DNA from: Clostridiales bacterium | GTDB taxonomy: Bacteria > Bacillota > Clostridia > Oscillospirales > CAG-272 | Direction: 5' to 3' | Assembly (NCBI GenBank): GCA_022791685.1 | Contig: JAAVZO010000002.1 | Coordinates: 1-57,907, forward strand | DNA: 57,907 nt | Part shown: one piece after another, positions 31,071-40,333 of the stretch | Layout: each line of letters starts with the position of its first letter | Position numbering within the stretch: the first letter of the stretch is position 1 | Program-made: the position numbers and the translations under genes | Notes under the pieces: generated by a model | Databases searched by the model: none | Seen by the model: the letters and a program-made list of their open reading frames with translations, nothing else | What the model was told of the DNA's origin: nothing

Positions 31071-31350
31071 GTTGTTAAAAACATATATTTCCTTTAATTT
31101 TTATGAAAAAATCAAAGGAAGAAAAAAGTAATATATTTAAATTCGACATTATATATTCCGCATTTGTAACTCACCAGTTCTTTGCCTAAAAATGGTCATA
31201 AAAAATGCGAAACATAAATTTTTATGTATTACTTCAATAGCTGCACCAAATGATATGCATCTCCAAACTGTCTAACTTTTCAAAATTGAACTTGCTGAAG
31301 GGTATTTCCTTGATACGTTATTACTACAATAAATCTCTTGAATAACACAA
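31071..31350. other. AT-rich noncoding gap
   Basis: No gene, repeat or clear regulatory site is visible in this stretch between the decayed genes and the converging GNAT gene. Confidence 0.5.
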
Positions 31351-31374
31351 AGACCCGACCTTACGGTCGGGTCT
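31351..31374 (-). terminator. Rho-independent terminator of the aldo/keto reductase-GNAT operon
   Basis: AGACCCGACC-TTAC-GGTCGGGTCT is a perfect 10-bp stem with a tetraloop, 10 nt after the GNAT stop on the minus strand and followed there by TTTGTGTT. It may also stop rightward transcription from the polysaccharide locus. Confidence 0.85.
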
Positions 31375-31383
31375 CGTTTATAT

Positions 31384-31968
31384 TTACACATTCTCGATAA
31401 AGTGAGCCTTCGAAATGTCCCAGTATTTTTTGTATACCCTATCCTCGTTGCAGTCGAGATTCAGCTGGTACATCCGGAAGGTCACCAATACATCCTTAGG
31501 CTGGACCTGCTCCTCGTAGGAATATTGGTATTTCATTCCGAGCCGCTTCATGACTTCGCCGCTTCGGGGGTTGTATATATCGTGCGTAGCGGTGATGTAC
31601 GGTATTCCATCACGCTTTATCTGCTCGATAACCGCTTTGCCCGCCTCAGTGACGATACCTCTGCGCCAAAACTCCTTGCGGAGTCCATAGCCGAAATCAT
31701 AGCTGTCATCCATACTTAAATTTACATACCCGATAGGATAGTTATCGCTTTTCAGGCATACGGCATAGTTGTATGCACTCGGCTTCTTGTACTGCTCTGC
31801 GAATCTTTCTTCATAGAAAGTCCTTGCTTCATCAATATTTTTCAGCGGAAACCAAGGCAGAAAAGTGTTCACTTCCTCATCCCGCAGTAGAATATATAAA
31901 GCTTCGATGTCGTCTTCACTGAATTTTCTCAGTATAAGTCTTTCAGTTTCAACGGTAGGTGTGTTCAT
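31384..31968 (-). CDS. GNAT acetyltransferase (RimJ/RimL-like)
   Basis: This enzyme of about 194 residues begins ETERLILRKFSEDDIEALYI, the classic RimJ/L opening. It contains the acetyl-CoA loop region FGYGLRKEFWRRGIVTEAGK (R-R-G-x-V/A-x-E-A) and TATHDIYNPRSGEVMKRLGM. It may acetylate a small molecule or protein N-terminus. ATG 31968 follows an alternative TTG by one codon. The gene starts 15 nt after the aldo/keto reductase stop, so the two form an operon. Confidence 0.85.
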   Translation of the reverse strand: MNTPTVETERLILRKFSEDDIEALYILLRDEEVNTFLPWFPLKNIDEARTFYEERFAEQYKKPSAYNYAVCLKSDNYPIGYVNLSMDDSYDFGYGLRKEFWRRGIVTEAGKAVIEQIKRDGIPYITATHDIYNPRSGEVMKRLGMKYQYSYEEQVQPKDVLVTFRMYQLNLDCNEDRVYKKYWDISKAHFIENV

Positions 31969-31983
31969 CAATATAAAAATAGC

Positions 31984-33027
31984 CTATATCTTCACTTCGC
32001 CCGCGAGTATTTGCTTATAGTCCGCAAGGTTCAGCTTAAGCAGCTCAGGTGTGTCGAGTCCGTATGGGCATTTCGACTTGCACTTGCCGCAGCCGATACA
32101 GTTCTCGATATTCATCATCATCGCCTGCGCTTCAGGAGTGAGCCAGTTCGCGGACGGACTGCGGCGGATAAGCTGCGACATTCTTGCGCAGTTGAATATC
32201 TGTATCTCCTTTGGGCAGGGCATACAGTACCCGCAGCCGCGGCAGAAATTGCCGAGCAGCTCGCGTCGGTCCTTCTCGATAAGCGCCGATATCTCAGCTG
32301 TCATCGTTGGCGGATTGTCTATGTACGAGATGAACTCGTCGAGCTCGCTCTCACGCTGCACGCCCCATATCGGCAGCACATTGTCGAACTGCGCCATCCA
32401 TGCGTATGCCGCGTCGGATTTCGTTATGAGTCCGCCCGACAGCCCTTTCATTGCGATGAAGCCTACGTTATACTCAGCGCAGAGCCGTACAAGCTCGATG
32501 TCCCTGTCGCTCGCAAGGTAGCAGAACGGGAATTGCAGCGTCTCGTAGAGCCCCGACTTTACCGCTTCTTCGGCAACGTGCAGACGGTGATTGGTGATAC
32601 CGATATGTCGTATTTTTCCGGCTTCCTTCGCTTCGACGAGCGCTTCGTACAGTCCCGAGCCGTCGCCCGGCTTGGGGCAGAATTCGGGATTATGCAGCTG
32701 ATAGATATCGATGTAGTCGGTCTGTAGGTTAGCAAGGCTCGCTTCAAGGTCGCGGCGGAGTGCGTCACCGGTCTTTGCACCAGTTTTCGTTGCTATAGTT
32801 ATTTTATCCCGCACGTTATAATTCGAGCTGCTGTCGTTAAAGGCGAGTCCGAGTTTACGTTCGCTGTCAGAGTAGGCGCGCGCAGTGTCGAAAAAGGTGA
32901 TCCCGGAGTCGTAGGCTTTTCGCAGGAGCATTACTGCGTAATCGTCGCTGACGCGCTGTATCGGCAGTGCGCCGAATGCGTTCTTCGGCGATGTGATACC
33001 GGTGCGTCCAAGTGTTACTGTTGTCAT
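31984..33027 (-). CDS. Aldo/keto reductase with C-terminal 4Fe-4S domain
   Basis: The 347-residue protein has an AKR barrel (VTLGRTGITSPKNAFGALPI, the catalytic Tyr region FDTARAYSDSERKLG, TDYIDIYQLHNPEF, HIGITNH, PFCYLAS). A ferredoxin-like end follows, with CRGCGYCMPCPKEIQIFNCA and CIGCGKCKSKCPYG, enough cysteines for two 4Fe-4S clusters. This architecture is common in anaerobic Clostridia and suggests electron supply through Fe-S clusters. ATG 33027 is chosen because AAGGAAG lies 9 nt upstream. Confidence 0.88.
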   Translation of the reverse strand: MTTVTLGRTGITSPKNAFGALPIQRVSDDYAVMLLRKAYDSGITFFDTARAYSDSERKLGLAFNDSSSNYNVRDKITIATKTGAKTGDALRRDLEASLANLQTDYIDIYQLHNPEFCPKPGDGSGLYEALVEAKEAGKIRHIGITNHRLHVAEEAVKSGLYETLQFPFCYLASDRDIELVRLCAEYNVGFIAMKGLSGGLITKSDAAYAWMAQFDNVLPIWGVQRESELDEFISYIDNPPTMTAEISALIEKDRRELLGNFCRGCGYCMPCPKEIQIFNCARMSQLIRRSPSANWLTPEAQAMMMNIENCIGCGKCKSKCPYGLDTPELLKLNLADYKQILAGEVKI

Positions 33028-33125
33028 GGTGTTGCTTCCTTTCATTATGTATGTTTCTACATATATTATAATAGCTTTATAATTATATGTCAAGCGGCGG
33101 AATGTTAATATTTTTTTATTGCGGC

Positions 33126-33154
33126 TTGACAGGTATGGATATTTATGCTATACT
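33126..33154 (+). promoter_or_regulatory. Promoter of the lipoprotein gene
   Basis: TTGACA (33126-33131), 17 nt, TATACT (33149-33154). The transcript would start about 20 nt before the GGAGGAG ribosome-binding site. Confidence 0.75.
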
Positions 33155-33179
33155 ATAAAAACGAATGGAGGAGCGAGCT

Positions 33180-33671
33180 ATGATGAATAAATTACTGGCT
33201 ATCTGTATTATCGCTGTAACGTTATGTACTTTTTCCTGCGGACAGCAGACTGATGATACTGTATTGCTTGACTCGACACCTTATATGCTGACTGAAGCAG
33301 AGCTTGCTGACAAGAGGGATACTGATATGCTGAATATTGAGATAATTGTTGGAGATAAAATATTTTCTGCGGTCCTGTACGATAACGAAGCTGCATGGGA
33401 GCTGAGGTCACGGCTTCCGCTCACGCTTGATATGGATGAGCTGAACGGCAACGAGAAGTACTATTATTTGTCCGAAAGCCTGCCAACAAATGCAAGCATA
33501 CCAGACGGCATTCGAGAGGGTGATCTAATGTTGTATGGCAATAGCTGTTTGGTATTGTTCTACGAGAGCTTTTCAACAAGCTACAGCTACACACCGCTCG
33601 GTCGTATCAATGATACAGATGGGCTCGCAGACTCGCTTGGAAGCGGCAGCATTAAGGTTACATTAAGGTGA
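33180..33671 (+). CDS. Lipoprotein with cyclophilin-like domain
   Basis: The signal peptide MMNKLLAICIIAVTLCTFSC ends in a lipobox-type F-S-C, so the mature protein (about 140 residues) should be anchored outside the membrane. The domain LNIEIIVGDKIFSAVLYDNE, with RLPLTLDMDELNGNEKYYYL and GDLMLYGNSCLVLFY, matches the cyclophilin-like fold family of small Firmicute proteins. It probably lacks prolyl isomerase activity. Function unknown. The start is fixed by GGAGGAG. Confidence 0.75.
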   Translation: MMNKLLAICIIAVTLCTFSCGQQTDDTVLLDSTPYMLTEAELADKRDTDMLNIEIIVGDKIFSAVLYDNEAAWELRSRLPLTLDMDELNGNEKYYYLSESLPTNASIPDGIREGDLMLYGNSCLVLFYESFSTSYSYTPLGRINDTDGLADSLGSGSIKVTLR

Positions 33672-33845
33672 TCGACTATGATTAAAATCTCTCGCATTGT
33701 AAAACTAATAATTAGTGACTCATTATAATTTGTAAGTATTTGGCATCCAATTTATTAATATAGAATAAAAAATGCTGCTGCAAGCTCAGATCAAATCGAC
33801 TTATAGCAGCATATTTATTATCTTGTAAATATAGATATAAGAATA

Positions 33846-33877
33846 GCAGTGCAGCTGATCAAACTCAGCTGCACTGC
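33846..33877. terminator. Bidirectional terminator
   Basis: GCAGTGCAGCTGA-TCAAAC-TCAGCTGCACTGC is a perfect 13-bp stem, followed by ATATTTTTATT on the plus strand. It ends the lipoprotein transcript or the minus-strand putP transcript, whose stop is 13 nt away. Confidence 0.85.
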
Positions 33878-33889
33878 ATATTTTTATTA

Positions 33890-35419
33890 TTATTTCTTAA
33901 CTTCAGCTGCGACCTCGTCGTAGACCTTCAATACCTCATCGTCGGGCTGCTTAGTCAGCAGGCTGACAACGAATATTACGATACATCCAATGACGAATGC
34001 GGGGAAGAGCTCGTATATAGCGAACACGCCGCCGAGCTTTGCGATGCCGTATTTCCAGATGAATACCATCGCACCGCCCGATATCATTCCGGCAAGCACG
34101 CCGATCTTTGTCGTGCGCTTCCAGAAGAGCGAGAACAGTACCGTCGGGCCGAATGCCGCACCGAAGCCTGCCCATGCGAACGAAACTATCGTGAACACTG
34201 AGTTCTCATTGCGAGCCCAGATTATGGCAATGATCGCAATAACGATTATAGTCAGACGCGATATCAGCATAGAAACCTTATTGCTTACCTTCAGCTTGAA
34301 CACATCAACGAGCAGGTCCTGCGAGATACTCGACGAAGCGGCGAGCAGCTGCGAGTCAGCAGTCGACATTGTAGAAGCGAGGATACCGGCAAGGATCACG
34401 CCCGCTACTATCGCGAAGAATGCGCCGTGCTCACTTATCATGCGTGCGATAACAACGATTATACGCTGCGAGTTCGGCAGATCAAGGTCGATATTTCCAG
34501 CATTCACGCCAGCGCAGCCGATTATACCGATGAATATCGCAACCGCCATTGCGATCGTTACCCAAACAGTAGCGATACGGCGTGAAGTCTTCAGCTTCTT
34601 TGAGTCCTCGATAGCCATGAAGCGCAGCAGGATGTGCGGCATTCCGAAGTAGCCGAAGCCCCATGCGAGCGTTGAAATTATCGTGAGAAGTCCATAAGGT
34701 GTCGTACCGCCGGTCGTGTAGTCGTAAGTGCTCGTAAAGCTCAAATAGGACGGCAGATTCTTAGCGTTTTCAGCTACAGCGCCGATACCGCCAGCGTAAT
34801 TAAGACCGAATACAACGACCACGATAAGCGCTATCGTCATAACTATCGACTGAACAAGGTCGGTAGTCGAAGCTGCAAGGAAGCCGCCGAGTGCGGTGTA
34901 TGCGACGATGACTATCGCAGATACGAGCATTGCGGTGAAGTAGGATATCTTTCCGCCAGACAGCGTATTGAACAGCGTGCCGCAGGCGTTGAAGCCCGAC
35001 GCGGTGTAAGGTATAAAGAATACGACGATGACTACCGCCGATATCAGCGACAGTATGCCGCGCTTGTCTCCGAAGCGCTTGCTGAAAAATTCAGGTACGG
35101 TGACAGCGTCGATCTTGTGCGAGTAGATACGTATGCGCTTAGCAACGATGAGCCAGTTCACGTATGTTCCGATAGCGAGACCTATCGCAGTCCACGCTGC
35201 CTCAGCCACACCGCTTGCCAGTGCGACACCGGGCAGTCCCATCAAAAGCCAGCCGCTCATGTCGGAGGCTTCCGCGCTCATTGCCGTAACAAACGGTCCG
35301 AGCTTGCGTCCGCCAAGGAAGTACTCCGAAGCGTTGCTCGATTTTTTCGAGAAGTACACGCCGACTACGACCATGAAGATCAGGTACAAGCCGATAGTAC
35401 ATAAGGTGATAATATTCAT
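33890..35419 (-). CDS. putP: Sodium/proline symporter
   Basis: This 509-residue member of the sodium:solute symporter family has about 13 transmembrane helices. Typical motifs are SKKSSNASEYFLGGRKLGPF, TAMSAEASDMSGWLLMGLPG (sodium and proline binding) and GGKISYFTAML, with AGILASTMSTADSQLLAASS in the conserved TM8-9 region. It imports proline with Na+. I placed the start at ATG 35419, which has TTGGAGGA at the right distance. The longer open frame adds 23 unlikely residues. Confidence 0.88.
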   Translation of the reverse strand: MNIITLCTIGLYLIFMVVVGVYFSKKSSNASEYFLGGRKLGPFVTAMSAEASDMSGWLLMGLPGVALASGVAEAAWTAIGLAIGTYVNWLIVAKRIRIYSHKIDAVTVPEFFSKRFGDKRGILSLISAVVIVVFFIPYTASGFNACGTLFNTLSGGKISYFTAMLVSAIVIVAYTALGGFLAASTTDLVQSIVMTIALIVVVVFGLNYAGGIGAVAENAKNLPSYLSFTSTYDYTTGGTTPYGLLTIISTLAWGFGYFGMPHILLRFMAIEDSKKLKTSRRIATVWVTIAMAVAIFIGIIGCAGVNAGNIDLDLPNSQRIIVVIARMISEHGAFFAIVAGVILAGILASTMSTADSQLLAASSSISQDLLVDVFKLKVSNKVSMLISRLTIIVIAIIAIIWARNENSVFTIVSFAWAGFGAAFGPTVLFSLFWKRTTKIGVLAGMISGGAMVFIWKYGIAKLGGVFAIYELFPAFVIGCIVIFVVSLLTKQPDDEVLKVYDEVAAEVKK

Positions 35420-35605
35420 AACAATCCTCCAAGTGTTTATGAATAATATTATAACACATAATGAATTAGACTGCAATACAGAATACATTATAGACTATAA
35501 TCCATCATTTCCCGACATTTTATGCAAATAATCGACAATATATCGGGAAATAGTATTAGACTGCATTCTATACTATATCCCGTAACTAAAATAGAATGTT
35601 AAATT

Positions 35606-36193
35606 TCATTCACCTTCACGAATTTTAGCGAGCAATAAGGGTAAAATTTTGTATGAATAGCTTTTTAACGAGTAACTATGATTGTACAAGCACCAGTCAT
35701 TTATCATTGCGCGCTCGCACATCGCGTAGATACGCACGATCTCGTTCGCTGTCAGGTCACGACGCAGCTCGCCGCGCTCCTGCCCGGTAGTGACGATTCG
35801 CTTAAGCAGTCTATAATATTGTCGATTCGAGTCGAGCAGCGCCTTGTCCTCGTTCGTCACGAGCTGCGTTGAGTATAGCTTGGTGATAAGCGTTTGGTCA
35901 ATTCGATTGTCTATCATTTCGAAAAGCTGCTGATTGAGGTATATCAGCGTATCAAAGCTGTTGGCGTTCGGGTCGAGTGTCTCTTGCAGCTCGGTGTATT
36001 TCTCGTCGAACAGGTCGGACAGCGAGCCAAGCAGCGAGTCCTTGCTCTTGAAATAATGGTAGAACGACCCCTTCGAGGTCTCCGATACCTCGACTATTTC
36101 ATCTATAGTTGTAGCGTCATACCCCTGCCTATAGAACAGCTCCCATGCAGCGGATACGATCTTCGCTTTTGTGTTGCGTGATCTCTTTGTCAT
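35606..36193 (-). CDS. TetR family regulator
   Basis: This protein of 195 residues has the TetR helix-turn-helix: TKAKIVSAAWELFYRQGYDA, TIDEIVEVSETSKGSFYHYF, KSKDSLL. The C-terminal ligand and dimer domain (LYAMCERAMINDWCLY region) is of the YsiA/AcrR type. It overlaps the NUDIX gene by ATGA, so the two are co-translated. Its targets are not visible. Candidate targets are its own operon or the neighbouring transporter genes. Confidence 0.85.
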   Translation of the reverse strand: MTKRSRNTKAKIVSAAWELFYRQGYDATTIDEIVEVSETSKGSFYHYFKSKDSLLGSLSDLFDEKYTELQETLDPNANSFDTLIYLNQQLFEMIDNRIDQTLITKLYSTQLVTNEDKALLDSNRQYYRLLKRIVTTGQERGELRRDLTANEIVRIYAMCERAMINDWCLYNHSYSLKSYSYKILPLLLAKIREGE

Positions 36194-36735
36194 TTTGAAA
36201 ATTCCTTCAATAAATATAGCTCGTAAGCGTCAATACAGAATCGCTTGTCGTTCGCTTCAACTAAACGTATACACTCGTCGAGCCCAGTCCAGCGCACCTC
36301 AGATATCTCCTCCGGCTGAGGTGTTATACTGCCAAGCGATCTATCGTACCACATCGCATAAATGCGCGTGAACTGGCGGTCGTGAAAGGGTATGCCGTGA
36401 AAGCAGTCGTCGGTCGCAAGCGATTTGCTGCCGCACAAATGCAGCTGCTCAGGCGATACGTCAAGCCCTAACTCCTCGTGAAGCTCGCGCAGAGCCGACT
36501 CTATGTAATCCTGCCCGGCGGGAATATGCCCAGCGCTCGATATATCGTAGCAGCCGGGGAAGGAATCCTTATCGTCGCTGCGCTTCTGAACGAGCACTTC
36601 GACCTTGTCATTGGTCGTGCGCAGCAGCCAGACGTGAGCGGTGCGGTGACGAATGCCGCTTTGGTGAGCGTAGGTGCGTTCGACAGTTTCGCCGGTAGGG
36701 TTGCCGTATTCGTCAACGATATCGAATAGTTCCAT
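36190..36735 (-). CDS. NUDIX hydrolase (IPP-isomerase-like subgroup)
   Basis: This enzyme of 181 residues begins MELFDIVDEYGNPTGETVER, the opening of the YfcD/IDI-like NUDIX group. The NUDIX box lies in GHIPAGQDYIESALRELHEE followed by LGL, with the metal-binding RELHEE. Substrates of this group are poorly known nucleoside-diphosphate-type compounds. AAAGGAAAAG precedes the start. Confidence 0.85.
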   Translation of the reverse strand: MELFDIVDEYGNPTGETVERTYAHQSGIRHRTAHVWLLRTTNDKVEVLVQKRSDDKDSFPGCYDISSAGHIPAGQDYIESALRELHEELGLDVSPEQLHLCGSKSLATDDCFHGIPFHDRQFTRIYAMWYDRSLGSITPQPEEISEVRWTGLDECIRLVEANDKRFCIDAYELYLLKEFSK

Positions 36736-36880
36736 AAATAAACTTTTCCTTTCAGATGATTAGATGTTCCGTATATAAAATTATACCATAAATTCATAAA
36801 AATATCAAGATATTCGCTTTTTTAATTTTAATTTTCATGGTATAATAATTAATCATAGCGATACCGATTGTATTAAAATA

Positions 36881-37098
36881 GCTTTTAAGAAAAGAACTTT
36901 TAAAAGCAAACACATAGCAGTAATTAGTTCGACGCAGAGGTGCGGGGCCACGGAGTCGAACGCGCTACTGTAGCCCAAACAAGTCACAGTGACTGTTCGC
37001 CCCGCTACAAGAACAACTGCGGTGCCTGCATGGGCGAACATCCCAGCACTTGCGATAGCTTTTAAAAGTTCTTTGCCAGGCTTTCTTTCAAGAAAGCC
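36881..37098. mobile_element. Candidate MITE-like structured repeat
   Basis: A 17-bp sequence AAAGAACTTTTAAAAGC (36891-36907) returns as its exact complement at 37058-37074, enclosing 150 bp. Inside, GCGGGGC (36942-36948) pairs with GCCCCGC (36999-37005) and GTCACAGTGAC is a palindrome. The right end is followed by the hairpin GGCTTTCTT-TC-AAGAAAGCC (37079-37098). GC content of the core is higher than its flanks. Terminal inverted repeats without a transposase fit a small non-autonomous element. A structured RNA is the alternative. It ends 52-76 bp before the ABC gene. Confidence 0.5.
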
Positions 37099-37149
37099 GC
37101 GTACCCCCTATGCGATCGATACGCGCAAACTTCAAGAAGGTAGGTAGAA

Positions 37150-40143
37150 ATGTTAGAGTTAAAGCATATAATCAAGGACTATGCAGCAGGCGAGAATACC
37201 GTTCGTGCGCTGAAGGGAATTGATTTGCAGTTTCGTAAGAATGAGTTTGTGTCCATTTTAGGTCCGTCAGGCTGCGGTAAGACGACCATGCTGAATATCA
37301 TAGGTGGACTTGACCAGTATACAGAAGGCGACCTTGTTATCAACGGAAGGTCGACCAAGGATTTTAAAGACAGAGATTGGGACGGCTACCGCAACCATTC
37401 GGTAGGTTTTGTTTTTCAGTCGTACAATCTGATCTCGCATCAGACGGTCTTGCAGAATGTTGAAATCGCACTCAGTCTGTCCGGAGTACCAAAGAGCGAG
37501 CGCAGAAGCCGTGCGATAAAGGCGCTCGAACGTGTAGGGCTCGCGAACCAGATCAAAAAGAAGCCGAACGAGATGTCCGGCGGTCAGATGCAGCGCGTCG
37601 CTATCGCAAGAGCCATTGTCAACGACCCCGATATCATATTAGCCGACGAGCCGACCGGCGCGCTTGACAGCGAAACGAGTATTCAGGTAATGGAGCTCTT
37701 GAAGGAGATAGCGCAGGACCGTCTCGTCATCATGGTAACTCACAATCCTGAGTTAGCAGAGAAGTACTCCACGCGAATCGTGCGTATGCTCGACGGCAAT
37801 ATCATATCCGACTCAGCCCCGCTGACTGCTGCTGAGTTGAAGTCGGAGCGTGAGAGCGAGAAAGCTGTTGCTGCTAAGAGCAGCGAGAAGAAGCCGTCGA
37901 TGTCGTTTACGACCTCGTTCGGACTGTCGCTTAAGAATCTATTCACCAAAAAGGGAAGGACCGCGCTGACCTCGTTTGCCGGAAGTATTGGTATTATCGG
38001 TATCGCGCTGATATTGGCGGTGTCGCAGGGCATGACCGCGTATATAAATTTAGTGCAGGAGGATACATTGTCGTCCTACCCGCTGACGCTCGAAGCACAG
38101 CACATCGACCTTGGTACGCTGCTGCAAACCTTCATCAGTGCCGCGGAGTCTCAGGAGGAGCACGGCGACGACGCGGTATATCAGAAGCCCGCGCTTTACG
38201 AGATGGTCAACGCGATGAACTCGATAGAAGCGCGTCAGAACGACCTGAAGTCGTTCAAGAGCTACATTGAAGCAGAGCGCGCTAATGTTGACAGTGACTC
38301 AAAGTTGAATGAAGCGCTCAGCGGTATTCAGTACACATACGATTTCGATCTATTGATATATACGAAAAATGTCGACGGCGATATCATCCATTCGGATATG
38401 CAGGAGCTGATGAGCGACGTTATGCTGCGTCACTTTGGCGCTGGCATGGCGAATATGATGACCAGCTCATCGGAAATGGGCATGACCTCGATGATGCCGA
38501 TGGCTTCGTCGGGCACTTGGCAGGAAATGCTTCCCGGCGACGACGGCAAGTTAGTAAGTCCGCTGCTTGAAAAACAGTACGACCTCGTGTACGGCTCATG
38601 GCCTAACAGCTATGATGAGATAGTGCTCGTGCTCGACAAGAACAATGAGCTCGACGATATCACGCTGTACGCGCTCGGACTCAAGTCTGTTGAGGATATC
38701 GACGCTATCGCTGAGGCGGCTATAAACAAAACGCCGCTCGATGTCGATATCAAGAGCTGGACGTTCGAGGAGATATGCGATATGCAGTTCCACGCCGTGC
38801 TTGGCTCGGACTGCTACACCTACGACGAGTCGACTGGACTTTACGCTGACCTGCGCGAGTCGTCCGCGGGACTTAAATATATCTACGACAACGGTATCCC
38901 GCTGCGTGTATCGGGCATAATCAGACCGAGCGAGGACGCGGTATCGTCAATGCTGACCGGCTCAATCGGATACACGAGCAAGCTTACCGAGTACGTTGTC
39001 GAGAAGTCGAAAGCTTCATCGGCGATAAAGGCGCAGCTCGACGACCCGTACACTGATATCTTCACCGGACTGCCGTTCAAGGATGAAGGCGGACTGACGG
39101 TCGCTGAAAAGGCTGACGAGTTCCGCGCATACATCGACACGCTCGACACCGACGAAAAAGCGGCGGCGTATGTCAAGATCATGAGCATACCGACCGACGA
39201 AATGCTGAATGCTTCGGTCGAGCAGACGGTAGGCGGAATGACGCGTGCAGACATGGAAGCTGCTATGATCCAAGGACTGGCCGCGCAGACCGGTATGTCG
39301 GAGAGCGAGATCGGCGGGTACATTTCGTCGATGACTGACGAGGATATGGATGAATTCTTCCGCCAGATGGTAGCTGAGCAAGTCAAGGCGCAGTACGCAG
39401 CGAACGTTGCGGCGCAGCTTGGCGCGATGACGAGCGAACAGCTCGCGATGGCTCTTACAATGGCAATGAACGACTACACCGACGAGCAGTGCGCGGATTA
39501 TTACGATGAGACGCTGGTGTTCTCTGAGTCGAGCTATGATGGCAATATGCGCGAGCTCGGGTACGTAGATCTCGACGACCCGTCGAGCATAAACCTGTAC
39601 GCGTCGACTTTTGCGAACAAGGATATAATTGAGGACGCGATAAAGAAGTACAACGAATCGGTCGACGAGTTAGAGGAGATAACCTACACTGATTACGTCG
39701 GACTGATGATGTCGTCGGTAACGACGATAATCAACGCGATAACCTACGTGCTTATCGCATTCGTAGCGGTATCGCTCATCGTGTCGTCGATAATGATAGG
39801 CGTGATCACGCTGATATCGGTACAGGAGCGAACGAAGGAGATAGGAATCCTGCGTGCAATAGGCGCATCGAAGCGCAATGTATCGGGTATGTTCAATGCG
39901 GAGACGATAATAATCGGCTTTACGTCGGGAGCATTGGGAGTGCTGATAACGTATCTCTTATGTATACCGATAAATATGATCCTGCACTCATTAACAGGAA
40001 TAGGCAATTTGAGTGCGATACTACCGATACCGGCAGCGATAATATTGGTAGCGATAAGTGTGCTATTGACATTATTCTCAGGAATAATCCCATCGCGCAG
40101 TGCCGCCAAGAAAGACCCCGTAGTAGCCCTCCGCACCGAGTGA
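37150..40143 (+). CDS. ABC transporter ATPase-permease fusion (MacB/FtsX type)
   Basis: The protein has 997 residues. The N-terminal ATPase (about 1-225) has Walker A GPSGCGKTT, Q-loop FVFQSYN, signature MSGGQMQRVAIARA, Walker B DIILADEPTGAL and the H-loop THNPE. A first transmembrane helix (GIIGIALILAVSQGM, about 283-297) is followed by an extracytoplasmic domain of about 560 residues, Met- and acid-rich. Three FtsX-type helices with SVQERTKEIGILRAIGASKR follow. MacB-like systems work by mechanotransmission on peptides, lipids or envelope proteins. No separate permease or regulator adjoins it. AAGGTAGG is the ribosome-binding site. Confidence 0.88.
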   Translation: MLELKHIIKDYAAGENTVRALKGIDLQFRKNEFVSILGPSGCGKTTMLNIIGGLDQYTEGDLVINGRSTKDFKDRDWDGYRNHSVGFVFQSYNLISHQTVLQNVEIALSLSGVPKSERRSRAIKALERVGLANQIKKKPNEMSGGQMQRVAIARAIVNDPDIILADEPTGALDSETSIQVMELLKEIAQDRLVIMVTHNPELAEKYSTRIVRMLDGNIISDSAPLTAAELKSERESEKAVAAKSSEKKPSMSFTTSFGLSLKNLFTKKGRTALTSFAGSIGIIGIALILAVSQGMTAYINLVQEDTLSSYPLTLEAQHIDLGTLLQTFISAAESQEEHGDDAVYQKPALYEMVNAMNSIEARQNDLKSFKSYIEAERANVDSDSKLNEALSGIQYTYDFDLLIYTKNVDGDIIHSDMQELMSDVMLRHFGAGMANMMTSSSEMGMTSMMPMASSGTWQEMLPGDDGKLVSPLLEKQYDLVYGSWPNSYDEIVLVLDKNNELDDITLYALGLKSVEDIDAIAEAAINKTPLDVDIKSWTFEEICDMQFHAVLGSDCYTYDESTGLYADLRESSAGLKYIYDNGIPLRVSGIIRPSEDAVSSMLTGSIGYTSKLTEYVVEKSKASSAIKAQLDDPYTDIFTGLPFKDEGGLTVAEKADEFRAYIDTLDTDEKAAAYVKIMSIPTDEMLNASVEQTVGGMTRADMEAAMIQGLAAQTGMSESEIGGYISSMTDEDMDEFFRQMVAEQVKAQYAANVAAQLGAMTSEQLAMALTMAMNDYTDEQCADYYDETLVFSESSYDGNMRELGYVDLDDPSSINLYASTFANKDIIEDAIKKYNESVDELEEITYTDYVGLMMSSVTTIINAITYVLIAFVAVSLIVSSIMIGVITLISVQERTKEIGILRAIGASKRNVSGMFNAETIIIGFTSGALGVLITYLLCIPINMILHSLTGIGNLSAILPIPAAIILVAISVLLTLFSGIIPSRSAAKKDPVVALRTE

Positions 40144-40177
40144 GCGTCCGGCGAGCCGCCGGTGGCAAAGTCAAGGA

Positions 40178-40310
40178 TAGTGAGCGAGCCGCCGTTAGGT
40201 TAGCTCTTATCAAACACACCACGTCGCGAGCGGGGAAGCCCCCGCGGGCATAGTCAAATGTAGTGACTGAGCCGCCGTTAGGTTAGCTCTTATCAAACAT
40301 ACCACGTCGC
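40178..40310. repeat. Two tandem copies of an approximately 50-bp repeat (83-bp period)
   Basis: Copy 1 (40178-40227) and copy 2 (40261-40310) differ at few positions, and share GAGCCGCCGTTAGGTTAGCT and TTATCAAACA-ACCACGTCGC. The sequences before each copy are also weakly similar (GGCAAAGTCAAGGATAGTG and GGCATAGTCAAATGTAGTG), so the real unit may be 83 bp. They fill the gap between the ABC gene stop and the pnuC promoter. Confidence 0.75.
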
Positions 40311-40333
40311 AGCAAGAATGTTGCATTTGAGTA

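Noticed and set aside
32011-32727. Long plus-strand open frame opposite the aldo/keto reductase
   Set aside because: It is the mirror frame of a well-recognised enzyme with Fe-S motifs on the minus strand.
36853-37041. Minus-strand open frame of 62 codons in the same element
   Set aside because: It has no supported start site or family and is explained by the repeat.
36900-37060. tRNA gene in the structured element before the ABC transporter
   Set aside because: GTCGAA-like strings occur but no acceptor stem, anticodon arm or CCA arrangement can be folded.
40178-40310. CRISPR array
   Set aside because: Only two copies, and the sequence between them is itself part of a longer repeat unit. 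No cas genes are present.
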